A stretch of 64,000 nt of DNA from Kitasatospora mediocidica KCTC 9733 (GTDB lineage Bacteria; Actinomycetota; Actinomycetes; Streptomycetales; Streptomycetaceae): contig NZ_JQLN01000004.1 in NCBI RefSeq assembly GCF_000744225.1, forward strand, positions 1,302,001 to 1,366,000, in the 5' to 3' direction. The notes beneath the pieces are model-generated. The model saw nothing but the letters and a program-made list of their open reading frames with translations. It had not been told where the DNA came from and did not search any database. Within the stretch, counting starts at the first letter, position 1. The number at the start of each line of letters is the position of its first letter. Both the position numbers and the translations under genes were made by a program. Shown piece by piece: positions 8,821 through 19,070 of this stretch.

Positions 8821-10503
8821 TCAGCCGAAGTAGCTCAGGAAGTTCTTGGAGAACTCCTGTCCGCCGTACTGGTCCCAGTTGACCGACCAGGTCATCAGGC
8901 CGCGCAGGTTCGGCTGCTTCCCGCTACGCGGCACGTAGGTGCCGCAGTTGACCGCCTTGGTGAGGCAGTCCAACGCCGTGTCGACGTCCGCCGGGGTGAC
9001 GTACCCGTTGCCCGCATAGGAGTTGGCGGGCATGCCGATCGCCACCTGGGAGGGCGCGAGGGCGGGGAACATGTTGGCCGTGTTGCCCGCCACCGGGAAC
9101 CCGGTCAGCAGCATGTCGGTCATCGCGACGTGGAAGTCGGCGCCGCCCATCGAGTGGTACTGGTTGTCCAGGCCCATGATGGAACCGGAGTTGTAGTCCT
9201 GCACGGTGAGCAGGGTCAGGTCGTTGCGCAGCGCGTAGATCACCGGGAGGTAGGCACCCGCGCGTGGGTCCTGACCGCCCCACGGACCGGATCCGTAGTA
9301 CTGGTAGCCGAGTTGGACGAAGAACGTCTCCGGGGCCATGGTCAGCACGAAGTTCTGGCCGTACTTGGCCTTGAGGGAGTGCAGGGCCGAGATCAGGTTG
9401 ACGATCGTCGGCGTGGTCGGGTTCTTGAAGTCGGTGTCACCGGTGTTCAGCGAGAGCGACTGGTCCTCGAAGTCGACGTCCAGGCCGTCCAGTCCCCACT
9501 TGTCGATGATCGCCGAGACCGAGCTGACGAAGGTGTCCCGGGCGGCCGTGGTGGTGAGTTGGACCTCGCCGTTCTGCCCGCCGATCGAGAGCAGCACCTT
9601 CTTGCCCGCGGCCTGCTTGGCGGCGATGGCGGCCTTGAAGTCGGCGTCGGACTCGGCGGTCGGGCAGTCGGTGACCGAGCAGCGATTGAACTGGATGTTG
9701 CCGGAGGTGACGGAGGTGGGCTCACCGAAGGCGAGGTCGATGACGTCCCAGGAGGCCGGGACGTCGGCGAGCTTCAGGTAGCCGGCGCCGTTGGCGAAGC
9801 TCTCGTGCAGGTAGCCGACCAGGGCGTGGGCGGGCAGCCCGCCACCGGGCGGGGTGGGCGTGGTCGTCGGAGTGGGCGTGGGGGTGGGGGTGGGAGTCGG
9901 CGTGGGGGTCGGCGTCGGCGTCGGCGTGGGCGTCGGGGTGGGCGTCGGGGACGGGCTCGGCGTGCCCGGGCCGGCGAGGGAGAGGTCGTCCGCGTAGTAC
10001 GTGCCCTGCCCGTACCAGCCGTGCACGTACACCGACGCGCTGGTCTGGCTCGCCCCGGTGGTGAAGGAGACCGAGAGCGGCTGGTACGCCCCGCCGGTGC
10101 TCGGCGTCCAAGTGCTGGCGGTGGTGCTCCCGCCGACGCCGAGGTAGACGTAGGCGCCGTTCACGAAGGCGCTGAGCGTGTACGTGGTGTTCGGCGTGAC
10201 CGTGACGCTCTGCGAGCACTGCGCGTCGTCGCCGGCCGTCGCGGCCCCGGCGAGGGCGTAGGTCCCGCTGTGGGCATGGCCGGTGACGACGCTTCCGGTA
10301 CTGCCGCTGCAACTCCAGGGGGCGAGAGCACCGCTCTCGAACCCGCCGTTGCCGAGGAACTCGCCGGCCAGCGCCGGCGGTGCCAGACCGACGGTGAGGC
10401 CGACCGCGCCCGCGGTGGCGAGCGTCCACGCCGCACCCGCGGCGACCAGGCGGCGACGGCGCGGATGCGCGCAGGGTGAAGCGACTCTTCGGAGACTGTG
10501 CAT
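8821..10503 (-). CDS. Secreted GH18 chitinase with N-terminal carbohydrate-binding domain
   Basis: An extracellular chitinase of 560 residues. A signal peptide (about residues 1-45, with twin Arg runs and an ALAGEF cleavage region) is followed by a beta-sandwich carbohydrate-binding domain (about 45-180, starting FLGNGGFESG). A long Thr-Pro linker comes next, then the GH18 barrel. The barrel has SIGGQNG and the catalytic DGLDVDFE, matching DxxDxDxE with the acid Glu present. The enzyme should cleave beta-1,4-GlcNAc chains. ATG 10503 is chosen because it starts the signal peptide; an upstream in-frame ATG at 10590 would add a non-signal extension. A DasR-type site lies about 100 bases upstream, fitting chitin/GlcNAc control. 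Confidence 0.95.
   Translation of the reverse strand: MHSLRRVASPCAHPRRRRLVAAGAAWTLATAGAVGLTVGLAPPALAGEFLGNGGFESGALAPWSCSGSTGSVVTGHAHSGTYALAGAATAGDDAQCSQSVTVTPNTTYTLSAFVNGAYVYLGVGGSTTASTWTPSTGGAYQPLSVSFTTGASQTSASVYVHGWYGQGTYYADDLSLAGPGTPSPSPTPTPTPTPTPTPTPTPTPTPTPTPTPTTTPTPPGGGLPAHALVGYLHESFANGAGYLKLADVPASWDVIDLAFGEPTSVTSGNIQFNRCSVTDCPTAESDADFKAAIAAKQAAGKKVLLSIGGQNGEVQLTTTAARDTFVSSVSAIIDKWGLDGLDVDFEDQSLSLNTGDTDFKNPTTPTIVNLISALHSLKAKYGQNFVLTMAPETFFVQLGYQYYGSGPWGGQDPRAGAYLPVIYALRNDLTLLTVQDYNSGSIMGLDNQYHSMGGADFHVAMTDMLLTGFPVAGNTANMFPALAPSQVAIGMPANSYAGNGYVTPADVDTALDCLTKAVNCGTYVPRSGKQPNLRGLMTWSVNWDQYGGQEFSKNFLSYFG
9845..9957 (-). repeat. Thr-Pro linker microsatellite inside the chitinase gene
   Basis: A run of six-base units based on GGCGTG/GGGGTG on the plus strand encodes about 35 residues of alternating Thr-Pro in the chitinase. 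Such linkers separate binding and catalytic domains in exported actinobacterial hydrolases. The repeat is likely to vary in copy number between strains. Confidence 0.85.
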
Positions 10504-10600
10504 GTGGGGGATGCTCCTGCCTCGACATGGGACTGAGGTGACGCGTGGGGGGAGAGTCCGTCGGGGCATCATGGGGAGCGACCCCGCCACCTCCCCGCTT

Positions 10601-10614
10601 TGGACTAGACCACT
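10601..10614 (-). promoter_or_regulatory. DasR-responsive element (dre-like site)
   Basis: Read on the minus strand the bases are AGTGGTCTAGTCCA, which differ at one position from the dre core AGTGGTCTAGACCA bound by the GntR-family regulator DasR in streptomycetes. It lies 98 bases upstream of the chitinase start and in the same orientation. GlcNAc-derived signals release DasR, so this predicts induction of the chitinase on chitin breakdown products. The site is seen directly; binding is inferred. Confidence 0.75.
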
Positions 10615-10685
10615 GAAGCGGCTCGGCCCACCGCTGTCAATGCGTCAGGTCGGCCGATCCGCAGATCCGCAGAGAGCTGTCGGAG

Positions 10686-12185
<1,500 letters not shown>

Positions 12186-12281
12186 CGGCCGCCTCCGTCA
12201 TCCGGACGGTAGTTCCAACCACCCTACGTCCGTCCCCGCGCCACCGCGCTGCAGGTCACGGGCCTGTGCCGCGCTACATCC

Positions 12282-13163
12282 CTACGCCTTGACGGCGACG
12301 CCCGCGTAGCCCGGCACGGACTGCCAGTCGGCCGGCAGCATGGCCTCGTCGGTGCGCCACAGCGGCAGCTGCACCAGGCCGGGCGCGACCAGCTCGAAGC
12401 CGTCGAAAAAGCTCTCGATCTGCGCGCGATCGCGCAGCACCAGCGGGGCGCTGGCCTTGCTGTAGATGCCGGCGCCGGCCTCCGCCGTCTCCGGCGCCAT
12501 GAAGTCCTGGCTGCCGTGCGAGAGGATCAGCATGCTGCCGGGCGCCAGCGCGTCCCGCAGGTGGGCGACCACCTGCTGGGCCTCCTCCTCGTCCCGGACG
12601 AAGTGCAGCACCGCGACCAGCATCAGGGCCACCGGCTGCGCGAGGTCGATCGCGGCGCGCAGGGCCGGGTGGTCGAGGATCGCGGCCGGCTCGCGCAGGT
12701 CGGCCTGGAGCACGGTGGTGTACCCGGCCGGGTGGTTGGCCAGCAGGGCGCGGGCATGGGTGAGCACGATCGGGTCGTTGTCGACGTACACGACGCGGGC
12801 GTCCGGGGCGACCCGGTGCGCGACCTCGCTGGTGCTGCCGACCGCCGGGATGCCGGTCCCGATGTCCAGGAACTGCCGGATGCCGCGCTCGGCGGCGAAG
12901 GCGACCGCGTTGCCGAGGAACTGACGGTTGATCCGGGCGGAGAGACGGGCGTACGGCATCGCCGCGATGATTCGCTCGGCGGCATCCCGGTCGGCCGGGA
13001 AGTTGTCCTTGCCGCCCAGGTAGTAGTCGTACATCCGGGCGGGGTGGGCGATCTCGGTGTCGAGCTCGCTCGGGGGCTCCCAATCGTCGGTGTTGGCCCA
13101 TCGCCAGTCGGCCTGGAGCTCGTCGTCCTGGACAGCGTCGTCCCGCACTGCGTCGTCCTGCAC
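12282..13163 (-). CDS. SAM-dependent methyltransferase (DUF574/methyltransf_19 type)
   Basis: A soluble methyltransferase of 293 residues of the actinobacterial family once called DUF574, often present in many copies in streptomycetes. Diagnostic pieces are PARMYDYYLGGKDNF at about residue 42, the SAM-binding FLDIGTGIP near 93, YVDNDPIV near 127 and VALMLVAVLHFV near 180. The start is GTG 13163, preceded by a G-rich ribosome-binding site. The first 20 residues are a short acidic repeat (DDAV-type units) from a nucleotide duplication. Substrates are unknown for the family. It is divergent from the carboxyltransferase gene; a 13-base direct repeat lies in the gap. Confidence 0.85.
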   Translation of the reverse strand: MQDDAVRDDAVQDDELQADWRWANTDDWEPPSELDTEIAHPARMYDYYLGGKDNFPADRDAAERIIAAMPYARLSARINRQFLGNAVAFAAERGIRQFLDIGTGIPAVGSTSEVAHRVAPDARVVYVDNDPIVLTHARALLANHPAGYTTVLQADLREPAAILDHPALRAAIDLAQPVALMLVAVLHFVRDEEEAQQVVAHLRDALAPGSMLILSHGSQDFMAPETAEAGAGIYSKASAPLVLRDRAQIESFFDGFELVAPGLVQLPLWRTDEAMLPADWQSVPGYAGVAVKA

Positions 13164-13190
13164 TGCCGCCCGCCCCCACCTATGTGATGT

Positions 13191-13223
13191 CAGATCAGAT
13201 CACTTCACGCCAGATCGCGTCAC
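13191..13223. repeat. Imperfect 13-base direct repeat upstream of the methyltransferase
   Basis: CAGATCAGATCAC (13191-13203) and CAGATCGCGTCAC (13211-13223) lie 20 bases apart, two helical turns, between the divergent methyltransferase and carboxyltransferase genes. The spacing suits a dimeric regulator, but no known consensus is recognised. Confidence 0.4.
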
Positions 13224-13369
13224 CGCACGGCGATGGTAGCGGACCGATTCCGACTCCGACCGGCCAACGTCGGAGTCTGCCCTTTCCGCCACAGCGGCTG
13301 CCCTCCGCAGCCCGGGGTGATCAGGAACACCCTGTCTGCGGACCTCACCGGTGCGGAAGACTGGCCGAC

Positions 13370-14923
13370 GTGGACGAACCGATCTCCCCCTCGACGCCTG
13401 CGACGCCTCCAACGCCTGCGACACCTGCGACAGCCGCGACGCCCCCAGCGCCCCCGGCGGCGCTGCGGTTCGCCGAGCTCGTCCTCGACCCGGGCTCCTT
13501 CGTCAGCTGGGACACCCCACCCCAACACCCCGAGAGCGGCCCCTACGCCGACGCGCTGGCCCGGGCCAGGGCCCGCAGCGGCGCGGACGAGGCCGCCCTC
13601 ACCGGGGAGGGCCGGATCGCCGGGCACCGGGTGGCGGTACTGCTGAGCGAGTTCACCTTCCTGGCCGGTTCGATCGGCAACGCCACCGCCACCCGGCTGC
13701 ACGCCGCCGTCGAGCGCGCCACCGCCGAACGCCTGCCGCTGCTCGCCTTTCCGGCCTCCGGCGGCACCCGGATGCAGGAGGGCACGCCCGCGTTCGTGCG
13801 GATGGTCACGATCGCCAACGCCGTCACCGCGCACAAGGCCGCCGGGCTGCCCTACTTGGTCCACCTGCGGCATCCCACCACCGGCGGCGTGCTGGCGTCC
13901 TGGGGCTCGCTCGGCCAGCTGACCACCGCCGAGCCCGGCGCGCTGGTCGGCTTCCTGGGCCCGCGGGTGTACGAGGCGCTGTACGGCGAGGCGTTCCCGG
14001 CGGGCGTCCAGCGCGCGGAGCACCTGCGGCTGCACGGCACGGTGGACGCCGTGCTGCCGCCGGACCGGCTGCGGCGCAGGCTCGCGGACGTGCTGGACAT
14101 CCTCGGAGCCGTCCCCGCGCCCGTCCCCGCGCCTGCGGAGGCAGCCGCCCCGGACACCGTGGCCGTCGGTGGGACCTGGCCGTCCGTCCTGCTGACCCGG
14201 GAGCCCGGGCGACCCGGCCTGGTCGAGCTGCTGGCCGAGGCCGACACCGTCGTCCCGCTGGCCGGCACGGGCGCGGGCGAGCGTGACGACGCGCTGCGGC
14301 TCTCACTCGCCCGGTTCGGCGACATCGGCTGCGTGGTGGTCGGCCACGACCGGGCGGCGGCCGCGCTGCACGGCCCGATCGGCCCGGCCGGGCTGCGCAC
14401 CGCGCGCCGGGGCATGCGACTCGCCGCGGAGCTGCGGCTCCCGCTGCTGACGGTCATCGACACCCACGGCGCCGCGCTCAGCCGGCAGGCCGAGGAGGGT
14501 GCGCTGGCGGGCGAGATCGCCCGCTGCATCGCGGAGTTGAGCACGCTGGCCGCTCCGGTGGTCAGCCTGCTGCTCGGCGAGGGCACCGGCGGCGCGGCCC
14601 TCGCGCTGCTCCCGGCCGACCGCACGATCGCCGCCCAGCACGCCTGGCTCTCGCCGCTGCCGCCGGAGGGCGCCTCGGTGATCCTGCACCGCACGCCCGA
14701 CCGGGCTCCGGAACTCGCCGACCAGCAGCGGATCGGGGCAGCCGAGCTGCTGCGCGAGGGCGTGGTGGACCGCGTGCTGGCCGAGCCGGTGCCGGGCTCG
14801 GAGGATCCGGACGGCTTCATGCGGTGCATCGTCACGGCGCTGCGCGAGGAGCTGACCGCCACTGCGGGCGGCGACTACCCGGCGGCCCGACTGGAACGCT
14901 TCCGAGGGCTCATCTTGGGGTGA
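13370..14923 (+). CDS. Fused acyl-CoA carboxyltransferase (AccD-AccA-like)
   Basis: A cytoplasmic carboxyltransferase of 517 residues with the beta-like half first (about residues 30-245) and the alpha-like half second (about 265-510), both of the crotonase-fold family. The beta half has PASGGTRMQEGTPAF, the oxyanion-hole region, and HPTTGGVLASWGSL. The alpha half has LLTVIDTHGAAL and LLGEGTGGAALALLPADR. Such enzymes move carboxyl groups from biotin to acetyl- or propionyl-CoA. GTG 13370 is preferred over an upstream in-frame codon at 13184; a Pro/Thr/Ala-rich leader separates it from the domain. No biotin carboxylase or carrier gene is nearby, so partners must be encoded elsewhere. Confidence 0.82.
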   Translation: MDEPISPSTPATPPTPATPATAATPPAPPAALRFAELVLDPGSFVSWDTPPQHPESGPYADALARARARSGADEAALTGEGRIAGHRVAVLLSEFTFLAGSIGNATATRLHAAVERATAERLPLLAFPASGGTRMQEGTPAFVRMVTIANAVTAHKAAGLPYLVHLRHPTTGGVLASWGSLGQLTTAEPGALVGFLGPRVYEALYGEAFPAGVQRAEHLRLHGTVDAVLPPDRLRRRLADVLDILGAVPAPVPAPAEAAAPDTVAVGGTWPSVLLTREPGRPGLVELLAEADTVVPLAGTGAGERDDALRLSLARFGDIGCVVVGHDRAAAALHGPIGPAGLRTARRGMRLAAELRLPLLTVIDTHGAALSRQAEEGALAGEIARCIAELSTLAAPVVSLLLGEGTGGAALALLPADRTIAAQHAWLSPLPPEGASVILHRTPDRAPELADQQRIGAAELLREGVVDRVLAEPVPGSEDPDGFMRCIVTALREELTATAGGDYPAARLERFRGLILG

Positions 14924-15035
14924 CTCGGGCAGACGTTCGACGAATATCATGATCATCGTCTGAGAGTTTGGTACTTTGAGGCGCATTTCGCTCCATACGA
15001 ACCATCAGATGTACTTGATCTCCAGGAGTCTGACC

Positions 15036-15818
15036 ATGAGTCACGCGATTCGTCGGCGCATCGCCGCCACCGGTGTCGTCGCCGGCCTGCTCGTCGGCGG
15101 CGTCGCCGGCCTCGCCGCACCCGCCTCCGCCGCCGCCCCCGTCGGCATCCCGGCGCCGGTGCAGTTCGACCCGTTCGGCGACGCGCTGCGCGCCATCGAG
15201 GTCAACTACGCCCAGAACCACTGGAACTGGACGGCCTGGAACGACAGCACCCCGGTCGCCTTCGGCGCCGACCAGGACAACTACCAGTGCGCCGAGTTCG
15301 TGGCGAGAGCGCTCGCCGCCGCCGGCCTGGTCCCCGGCCTGGGCCCGGACGACCCGCAGAACGACTACTTCACCTACACCGCGCCCAACGGCAAGACCTA
15401 TGACCTGCTGCTGATCAGCGACCTGCCGCAGTACCACAACCTGTACGACTACCTGATGGACAGCGGCCTCGGCACCGACGTGGGCGACCACCCCGAGCAG
15501 GCCCGCCCCGGCGATGTCGTCGTCACCTACGCCGGCCCCGGCGTCACCAAGAGCCACACCGGTCTGGTCGACACCGCCGCGACCGCCACCGCCGAGCCGA
15601 CGGTCGACGCGCACAACCGCGCCCGCCTGCAGTACGGCTACCACTTCTACGCCCCCTCGCACCTGGTCCGGATCGACCCGCTGGGCCTGCTGAAGGGCTT
15701 CGCCAAGGGCGACACCGCCGCCAAGCCGGGCAGCACGCCGCAGCCGAACCTGCGCAAGAGCTCCCCGAGCACGATCCCGTACCTCGGTCTGCACGACCCG
15801 GCCGGCCCGCAGGTCTGA
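15036..15818 (+). CDS. Secreted amidase-domain-like protein
   Basis: An exported protein of 260 residues. The Sec signal peptide has a basic start (SHAIRRRIAATG), a hydrophobic core and an APASAAAP cleavage region near residue 31. The mature part contains NYQCAEFVARAL, in which the Cys could be a nucleophile of a papain-like/NlpC-type fold. PGDVVVTY and KSHTGLVDT follow, the latter giving a His at the position expected in such amidases. This fits the putative amidase-domain/CHAP-like proteins found with exported cell-wall enzymes, but is not certain. CCAGGAG lies 8 bases before ATG 15036. A strong hairpin follows the stop, so the gene is probably monocistronic. Confidence 0.7.
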   Translation: MSHAIRRRIAATGVVAGLLVGGVAGLAAPASAAAPVGIPAPVQFDPFGDALRAIEVNYAQNHWNWTAWNDSTPVAFGADQDNYQCAEFVARALAAAGLVPGLGPDDPQNDYFTYTAPNGKTYDLLLISDLPQYHNLYDYLMDSGLGTDVGDHPEQARPGDVVVTYAGPGVTKSHTGLVDTAATATAEPTVDAHNRARLQYGYHFYAPSHLVRIDPLGLLKGFAKGDTAAKPGSTPQPNLRKSSPSTIPYLGLHDPAGPQV

Positions 15819-15830
15819 TCCGGCAGCCCG

Positions 15831-15882
15831 GCTCATCGGGTGGCGGCGGTCCGAGTCTGCGGACCACCGCCACCCGATGAGC
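15831..15882 (+). terminator. Strong intrinsic terminator hairpin
   Basis: Two 22-base arms (15831-15852 and 15861-15882) pair with one mismatch around an 8-base loop, 13 bases after the stop of the secreted protein gene, followed by AATTTCAT. It should end that transcript before the DUF4328 gene. Confidence 0.85.
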
Positions 15883-15970
15883 AATTTCATGGACGCCGCA
15901 CACACGATCCCCCTATATTTCGTCCGGCATCTGCGCGTGATCCGCACCGCAGACAGGTTTGGGGGACGCA

Positions 15971-16600
15971 GTGACCGTTCAACCGGCTCCATCGACGGAT
16001 GAGATACCGAGCGCCGAGCCGGGCGGCAGGACCCTCCCGCGCGCCCTGGCCCACCGCGGCCTGATCACCGACCCGCGGATCCTGGGGATCGTCGCGGGCG
16101 TGCTGGTCACCGCGACCACGGTGGCGTTCGTCGTCACGGGGGTGGCCCGCAGCATCGGTCCGAGCCAGTACCGGCTGGCCACCGGACTCAGCACCCCGAC
16201 CTTCGTCGCCGCCATCGTTGGGTTCCTCTGCTGGTTCAGCCGCTGCCGGACCAACGCCGAGGCGTACGCGCCCGGCACGCACCGGCACTCGCCCGGATTC
16301 GCCATCGGCGCCTGGTTCATCCCGGTGGCCATGTGGTGGATCCCCCGCCGGGTCACGCTGGACATCTGGCGGGCCACCGGTCTCGGCAACGCCTGGCTGG
16401 TCAACGTCTGGTGGGCCACCTGGATCGGCCGGATGGTGGTGGGCATCGTGACCCCCCAGCTGGATCCACACCACATCAACCCGTACGCGCTGCCCGTCGA
16501 GACGGCCTATGTGCTCTCCGGTGTGACGGCCGTCCTGCTGATCCACCGGATCACCCGCGCCCAGTCCGCCATCTACCAGGCCGACCGGGCCCGCTCGTAG
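15971..16600 (+). CDS. DUF4328-family membrane protein
   Basis: An integral-membrane protein of 209 residues with about five hydrophobic helices. The DUF4328 signatures are present in order: FLCWFSRCRTNAEAY, then GFAIGAWFIPVAMWWIPRR and LDIWRATG, with NVWWATWIG after them. The family is widespread in actinobacteria and has no known function. GTG 15971 is chosen because GGGGGA lies 5-10 bases upstream; a TTG at 15959 is in frame but has no ribosome-binding site. Confidence 0.8.
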   Translation: MTVQPAPSTDEIPSAEPGGRTLPRALAHRGLITDPRILGIVAGVLVTATTVAFVVTGVARSIGPSQYRLATGLSTPTFVAAIVGFLCWFSRCRTNAEAYAPGTHRHSPGFAIGAWFIPVAMWWIPRRVTLDIWRATGLGNAWLVNVWWATWIGRMVVGIVTPQLDPHHINPYALPVETAYVLSGVTAVLLIHRITRAQSAIYQADRARS

Positions 16601-16677
16601 CTCCGCCGACTCCCCCTTCACCCATCGCCACTCCTCTCCACTCCTCTCCGGCTCGCCAGGTTTCGCGGCATTCATAA

Positions 16678-16689
16678 AGTGATATCACT
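16678..16689. promoter_or_regulatory. Perfect palindrome, probable operator of the SPFH operon
   Basis: AGTGATATCACT is a perfect 12-base palindrome about 70 bases before the SPFH gene, directly followed by TATGCTAGAT, which contains a -10-like TATGCT. The second gene of the operon encodes a ribbon-helix-helix protein, a class that binds such short palindromes, so autoregulation is likely but inferred. Confidence 0.6.
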
Positions 16690-16758
16690 ATGCTAGATTC
16701 CTGCTAAGCGGTCTCTGGATCCCGGATCTCCGGATCCCCCGAGAGAGGAGTCGGCCCG

Positions 16759-17715
16759 ATGGCCACTCAGCACAGCACCACCCCGGCCGGTGACGGCTTC
16801 ACCGTCGACATGCCCGCTCCCAAGGTCACCGAGCGGATCGTCACCGGCGCCCCGGGCCTGCCCATGCTCGCCCTCGTCCTGGTCTGCGTGCTCGGCGGCG
16901 CCGCGCTGACCGTGCTCGGGATCGTCGTCCAGGCCGGCAGCGGAAGCGGCGGCGCCGGCCTCGCGCTGGTCAGCACCGGTCCGCTGGCCTTCCTGTTCGG
17001 CCTGGTCATGGCCTGCGGCCTCACCGCCGTCGCACCCGGTCAGGCCCGGGTGGTCCAGCTGCTCGGCCGCTACCGCGGCACGATCCGCGCCGACGGCCTG
17101 ACCTGGCTGAACCCCTTCACCACCCGTCGCAGGATCTCCACCCGGATCCGCAACCACGAGACCGAGACCGCCAAGGTCAACGACGCCGACGGCAACCCGA
17201 TCCAGATGGCCGCCGTGGTCGTCTGGCAGGTCGAGGACACCGCCAAGGCTCTCTTCGAGGTGGACGACTTCGTCGAGTTCGTCGCCATCCAGACCGAGAC
17301 CGCCGTGCGGCACATCGCCAACAGCTACCCGTACGACGCCCACGCCGACGGGCAGATGTCGCTGCGGGACAGCGCCGAGGAGATCACCCGGACGCTCTCC
17401 GCCGAGATCGGCGCCCGGGTCGCCTCGGCCGGTGTGCGGGTGGTCGAGTCGCGGATCACCCGGCTCGCCTACGCGCCCGAGGTCGCCCAGGTGATGCTCC
17501 AGCGCCAGCAGGCCGGCGCCGTGGTGGCCGCGCGCCGACTGATCGTGGAGGGCGCGGTCGGCATGGTCGAACTCGCCCTGGAGCGGCTCGCCGAGCAGAA
17601 CGTCGTCGAGCTGGACGAGGAGCGCAAGGCCGCGATGGTGAGCAACCTGCTGGTCGTCCTCTGCGGCGACCGCGGCACCCAGCCCGTGGTCAACACCGGT
17701 TCGCTCTACCAGTAG
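16759..17715 (+). CDS. SPFH/band-7 domain membrane protein
   Basis: A 318-residue prohibitin/stomatin-like protein. Two hydrophobic segments at about residues 32-53 and 65-85 anchor the N-terminus. The SPFH domain starts at about residue 93 ([19 protein letters not shown]) and runs through [20 protein letters not shown] and VVVWQVEDT. It ends in a helical region with [18 protein letters not shown]. Such proteins oligomerise into membrane microdomain scaffolds. GAGAGGAG precedes the ATG. It is the first gene of a three-gene unit with a ribbon-helix-helix regulator and a GPP34 protein, spaced 13 and 10 bases. Confidence 0.92.
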   Translation: MATQHSTTPAGDGFTVDMPAPKVTERIVTGAPGLPMLALVLVCVLGGAALTVLGIVVQAGSGSGGAGLALVSTGPLAFLFGLVMACGLTAVAPGQARVVQLLGRYRGTIRADGLTWLNPFTTRRRISTRIRNHETETAKVNDADGNPIQMAAVVVWQVEDTAKALFEVDDFVEFVAIQTETAVRHIANSYPYDAHADGQMSLRDSAEEITRTLSAEIGARVASAGVRVVESRITRLAYAPEVAQVMLQRQQAGAVVAARRLIVEGAVGMVELALERLAEQNVVELDEERKAAMVSNLLVVLCGDRGTQPVVNTGSLYQ

Positions 17716-17728
17716 GAGGGGCTGCCCG

Positions 17729-17992
17729 GTGGCAACCGAGCGAAAGAAGATCCTGCTAAGGCTGGACCCCGCCGTCCACGACGCACTGGCCCGCTGGGCC
17801 GCGGCCGAACTGCGCAGCACCAATGCGCAGATCGAGTTCCTGCTGCGCCGGGCACTCACCGAGGGAGGCCGGATGCCGGGCGGGGCCGCAGGCCTCCCCC
17901 GGCGGGGCAGACCCCCGAAGGAGGGCACCGAGCCCGCCGAACCCGCCCTCGCCCCGGACGACGAGCGTCCGGATTCGCCCTCCGACTCGTGA
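17729..17992 (+). CDS. Arc-type ribbon-helix-helix DNA-binding protein
   Basis: An 87-residue protein whose first 50 residues are a ribbon-helix-helix fold (KKILLRLDPAVHDALARWAA, then NAQIEFLLRRAL). A Pro/Arg-rich and then acidic disordered tail follows. Such proteins bind DNA as dimers with the beta-ribbon in the major groove. GTG 17729 has AGGAGG upstream, and the gene begins 13 bases after the SPFH gene. The perfect palindrome before the operon is a natural target. An antitoxin role is possible for this fold, but the neighbour is not a toxin. Confidence 0.88.
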   Translation: MATERKKILLRLDPAVHDALARWAAAELRSTNAQIEFLLRRALTEGGRMPGGAAGLPRRGRPPKEGTEPAEPALAPDDERPDSPSDS

Positions 17993-18002
17993 GGAGACCA
18001 CG

Positions 18003-18659
18003 ATGGATCTGCCCGACACCCTCGCCGGCAAGCTGTACCTGCTCGCCTGCGACCCCGAAACCCAGCGCCTGGTCAGCCGCACCGACCTCGACCTGCTGCT
18101 CCGCGCCGCAGCCCTGACCGACCTGCAACTGCGCGGCCTGCTGCAGGACGTCGACGGCAAGCCCAGCGCCACCGGCCGCGCGCCGCAGGACCTGAACCCC
18201 GTCCTCGCCGATCTGCTGAGCCGGATCGCCGAGACCGGGCCGCACTCGTGGGGCTGGTGGATCCGACTGCACGGTCGCGGCAACTCGCCCGACCGTCCCG
18301 CGCACCCGGTGCGTTCGGTGCAGGACGACCTGGCAAAGAGGGGCTGGATCCGCGTGGAGGAGCACCGCGTCCTGGGCCTCTTCAACAGGTCGCAGATCAC
18401 CGAGCGGGACCCGAGGGTGCGCAAGGCCCTGGCCGCCACGGCCTCGACGACCCTGCGCGGCCCGGTCTCCCAGGTCGAACCGGCCGACGCCGCCCTGGTC
18501 GCCCTGGCCGACGCCGGCCAGCTGCGCACGGTGGTGACCCGCAGTCAGCGCAGCGAGTTCCGCGACCGCCTGGCCGTCCTGACCGAGCAGACCGGACCCG
18601 TCCCGCCCGCGTTGCGCAACGCCGTCCACTCCCGCAATGCGGCCCGGGCCGGTACCTGA
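18003..18659 (+). CDS. GPP34 (GOLPH3/Vps74-like) family protein
   Basis: A 218-residue, mostly helical protein of the GPP34 family. In eukaryotes its relatives bind phosphatidylinositol-4-phosphate and glycosyltransferases at the Golgi; the bacterial role is unknown. The start LAGKLYLLACDPET, the segment LLLRAAALTDLQLRG and the later DDLAKRGWIRVEEHRVLGLF match the family pattern. The ribosome-binding site GAGGAG overlaps the stop of the previous gene, and ATG 18003 follows, so it is coupled to the SPFH/RHH operon. A membrane-associated task together with the SPFH scaffold is a reasonable inference. Confidence 0.85.
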   Translation: MDLPDTLAGKLYLLACDPETQRLVSRTDLDLLLRAAALTDLQLRGLLQDVDGKPSATGRAPQDLNPVLADLLSRIAETGPHSWGWWIRLHGRGNSPDRPAHPVRSVQDDLAKRGWIRVEEHRVLGLFNRSQITERDPRVRKALAATASTTLRGPVSQVEPADAALVALADAGQLRTVVTRSQRSEFRDRLAVLTEQTGPVPPALRNAVHSRNAARAGT

Positions 18660-18798
18660 TCAATCGTCAGAACGGCTGCTGTTTCACGCCAGTTGATCCG
18701 GCTGCTGCCCTCTGCACCTCAGTCTGTCCCAATCGGGCGCAGGCGCGTAGGCTTGCCCCCAGGGAGGCGGAACCCGCCACCCAGGGAGGCGAGTTGTG

Positions 18799-19053
18799 AT
18801 GACGAACAGGACCAACCGCCCAGCCCCCTTCGCGGTCTCCTGCCTGATCTCCCTCCTCCTCTTGGCCGGGGCGATCCTCTTCGTCCTCTGGATCGGCGAC
18901 GAATCCGGCCTCTGGGACATCCCGCTCGCCCCCTCCTGCCAGTCCCACTGCGACAACGGCGACAGCGGGGGCACCGGAGGCACCGGCACTGACGGCGGAG
19001 GCGGCGACGGGGGCGGAAGCGTCGGCGGCGTCGGCGGGGTCGGGGGCGAATAG
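18799..19053 (+). CDS. Small Gly/Asp-rich membrane or secreted protein
   Basis: An 84-residue protein with a hydrophobic helix at about residues 12-32 (CLISLLLLAGAILFVLWIG). A short stretch with two Cys (SCQSHCDNG) and a tail of Gly, Thr and Asp follow. The tail resembles the low-complexity ends of small exported actinobacterial proteins. GGGAGGCGAG lies before a GTG (18796) and an ATG (18799); either could be used. An 11-base direct repeat CCAGGGAGGCG sits upstream (near 18759 and 18781). No function is recognised. Confidence 0.55.
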   Translation: MTNRTNRPAPFAVSCLISLLLLAGAILFVLWIGDESGLWDIPLAPSCQSHCDNGDSGGTGGTGTDGGGGDGGGSVGGVGGVGGE

Positions 19054-19070
19054 CCCCGACGTTCCGTCCG

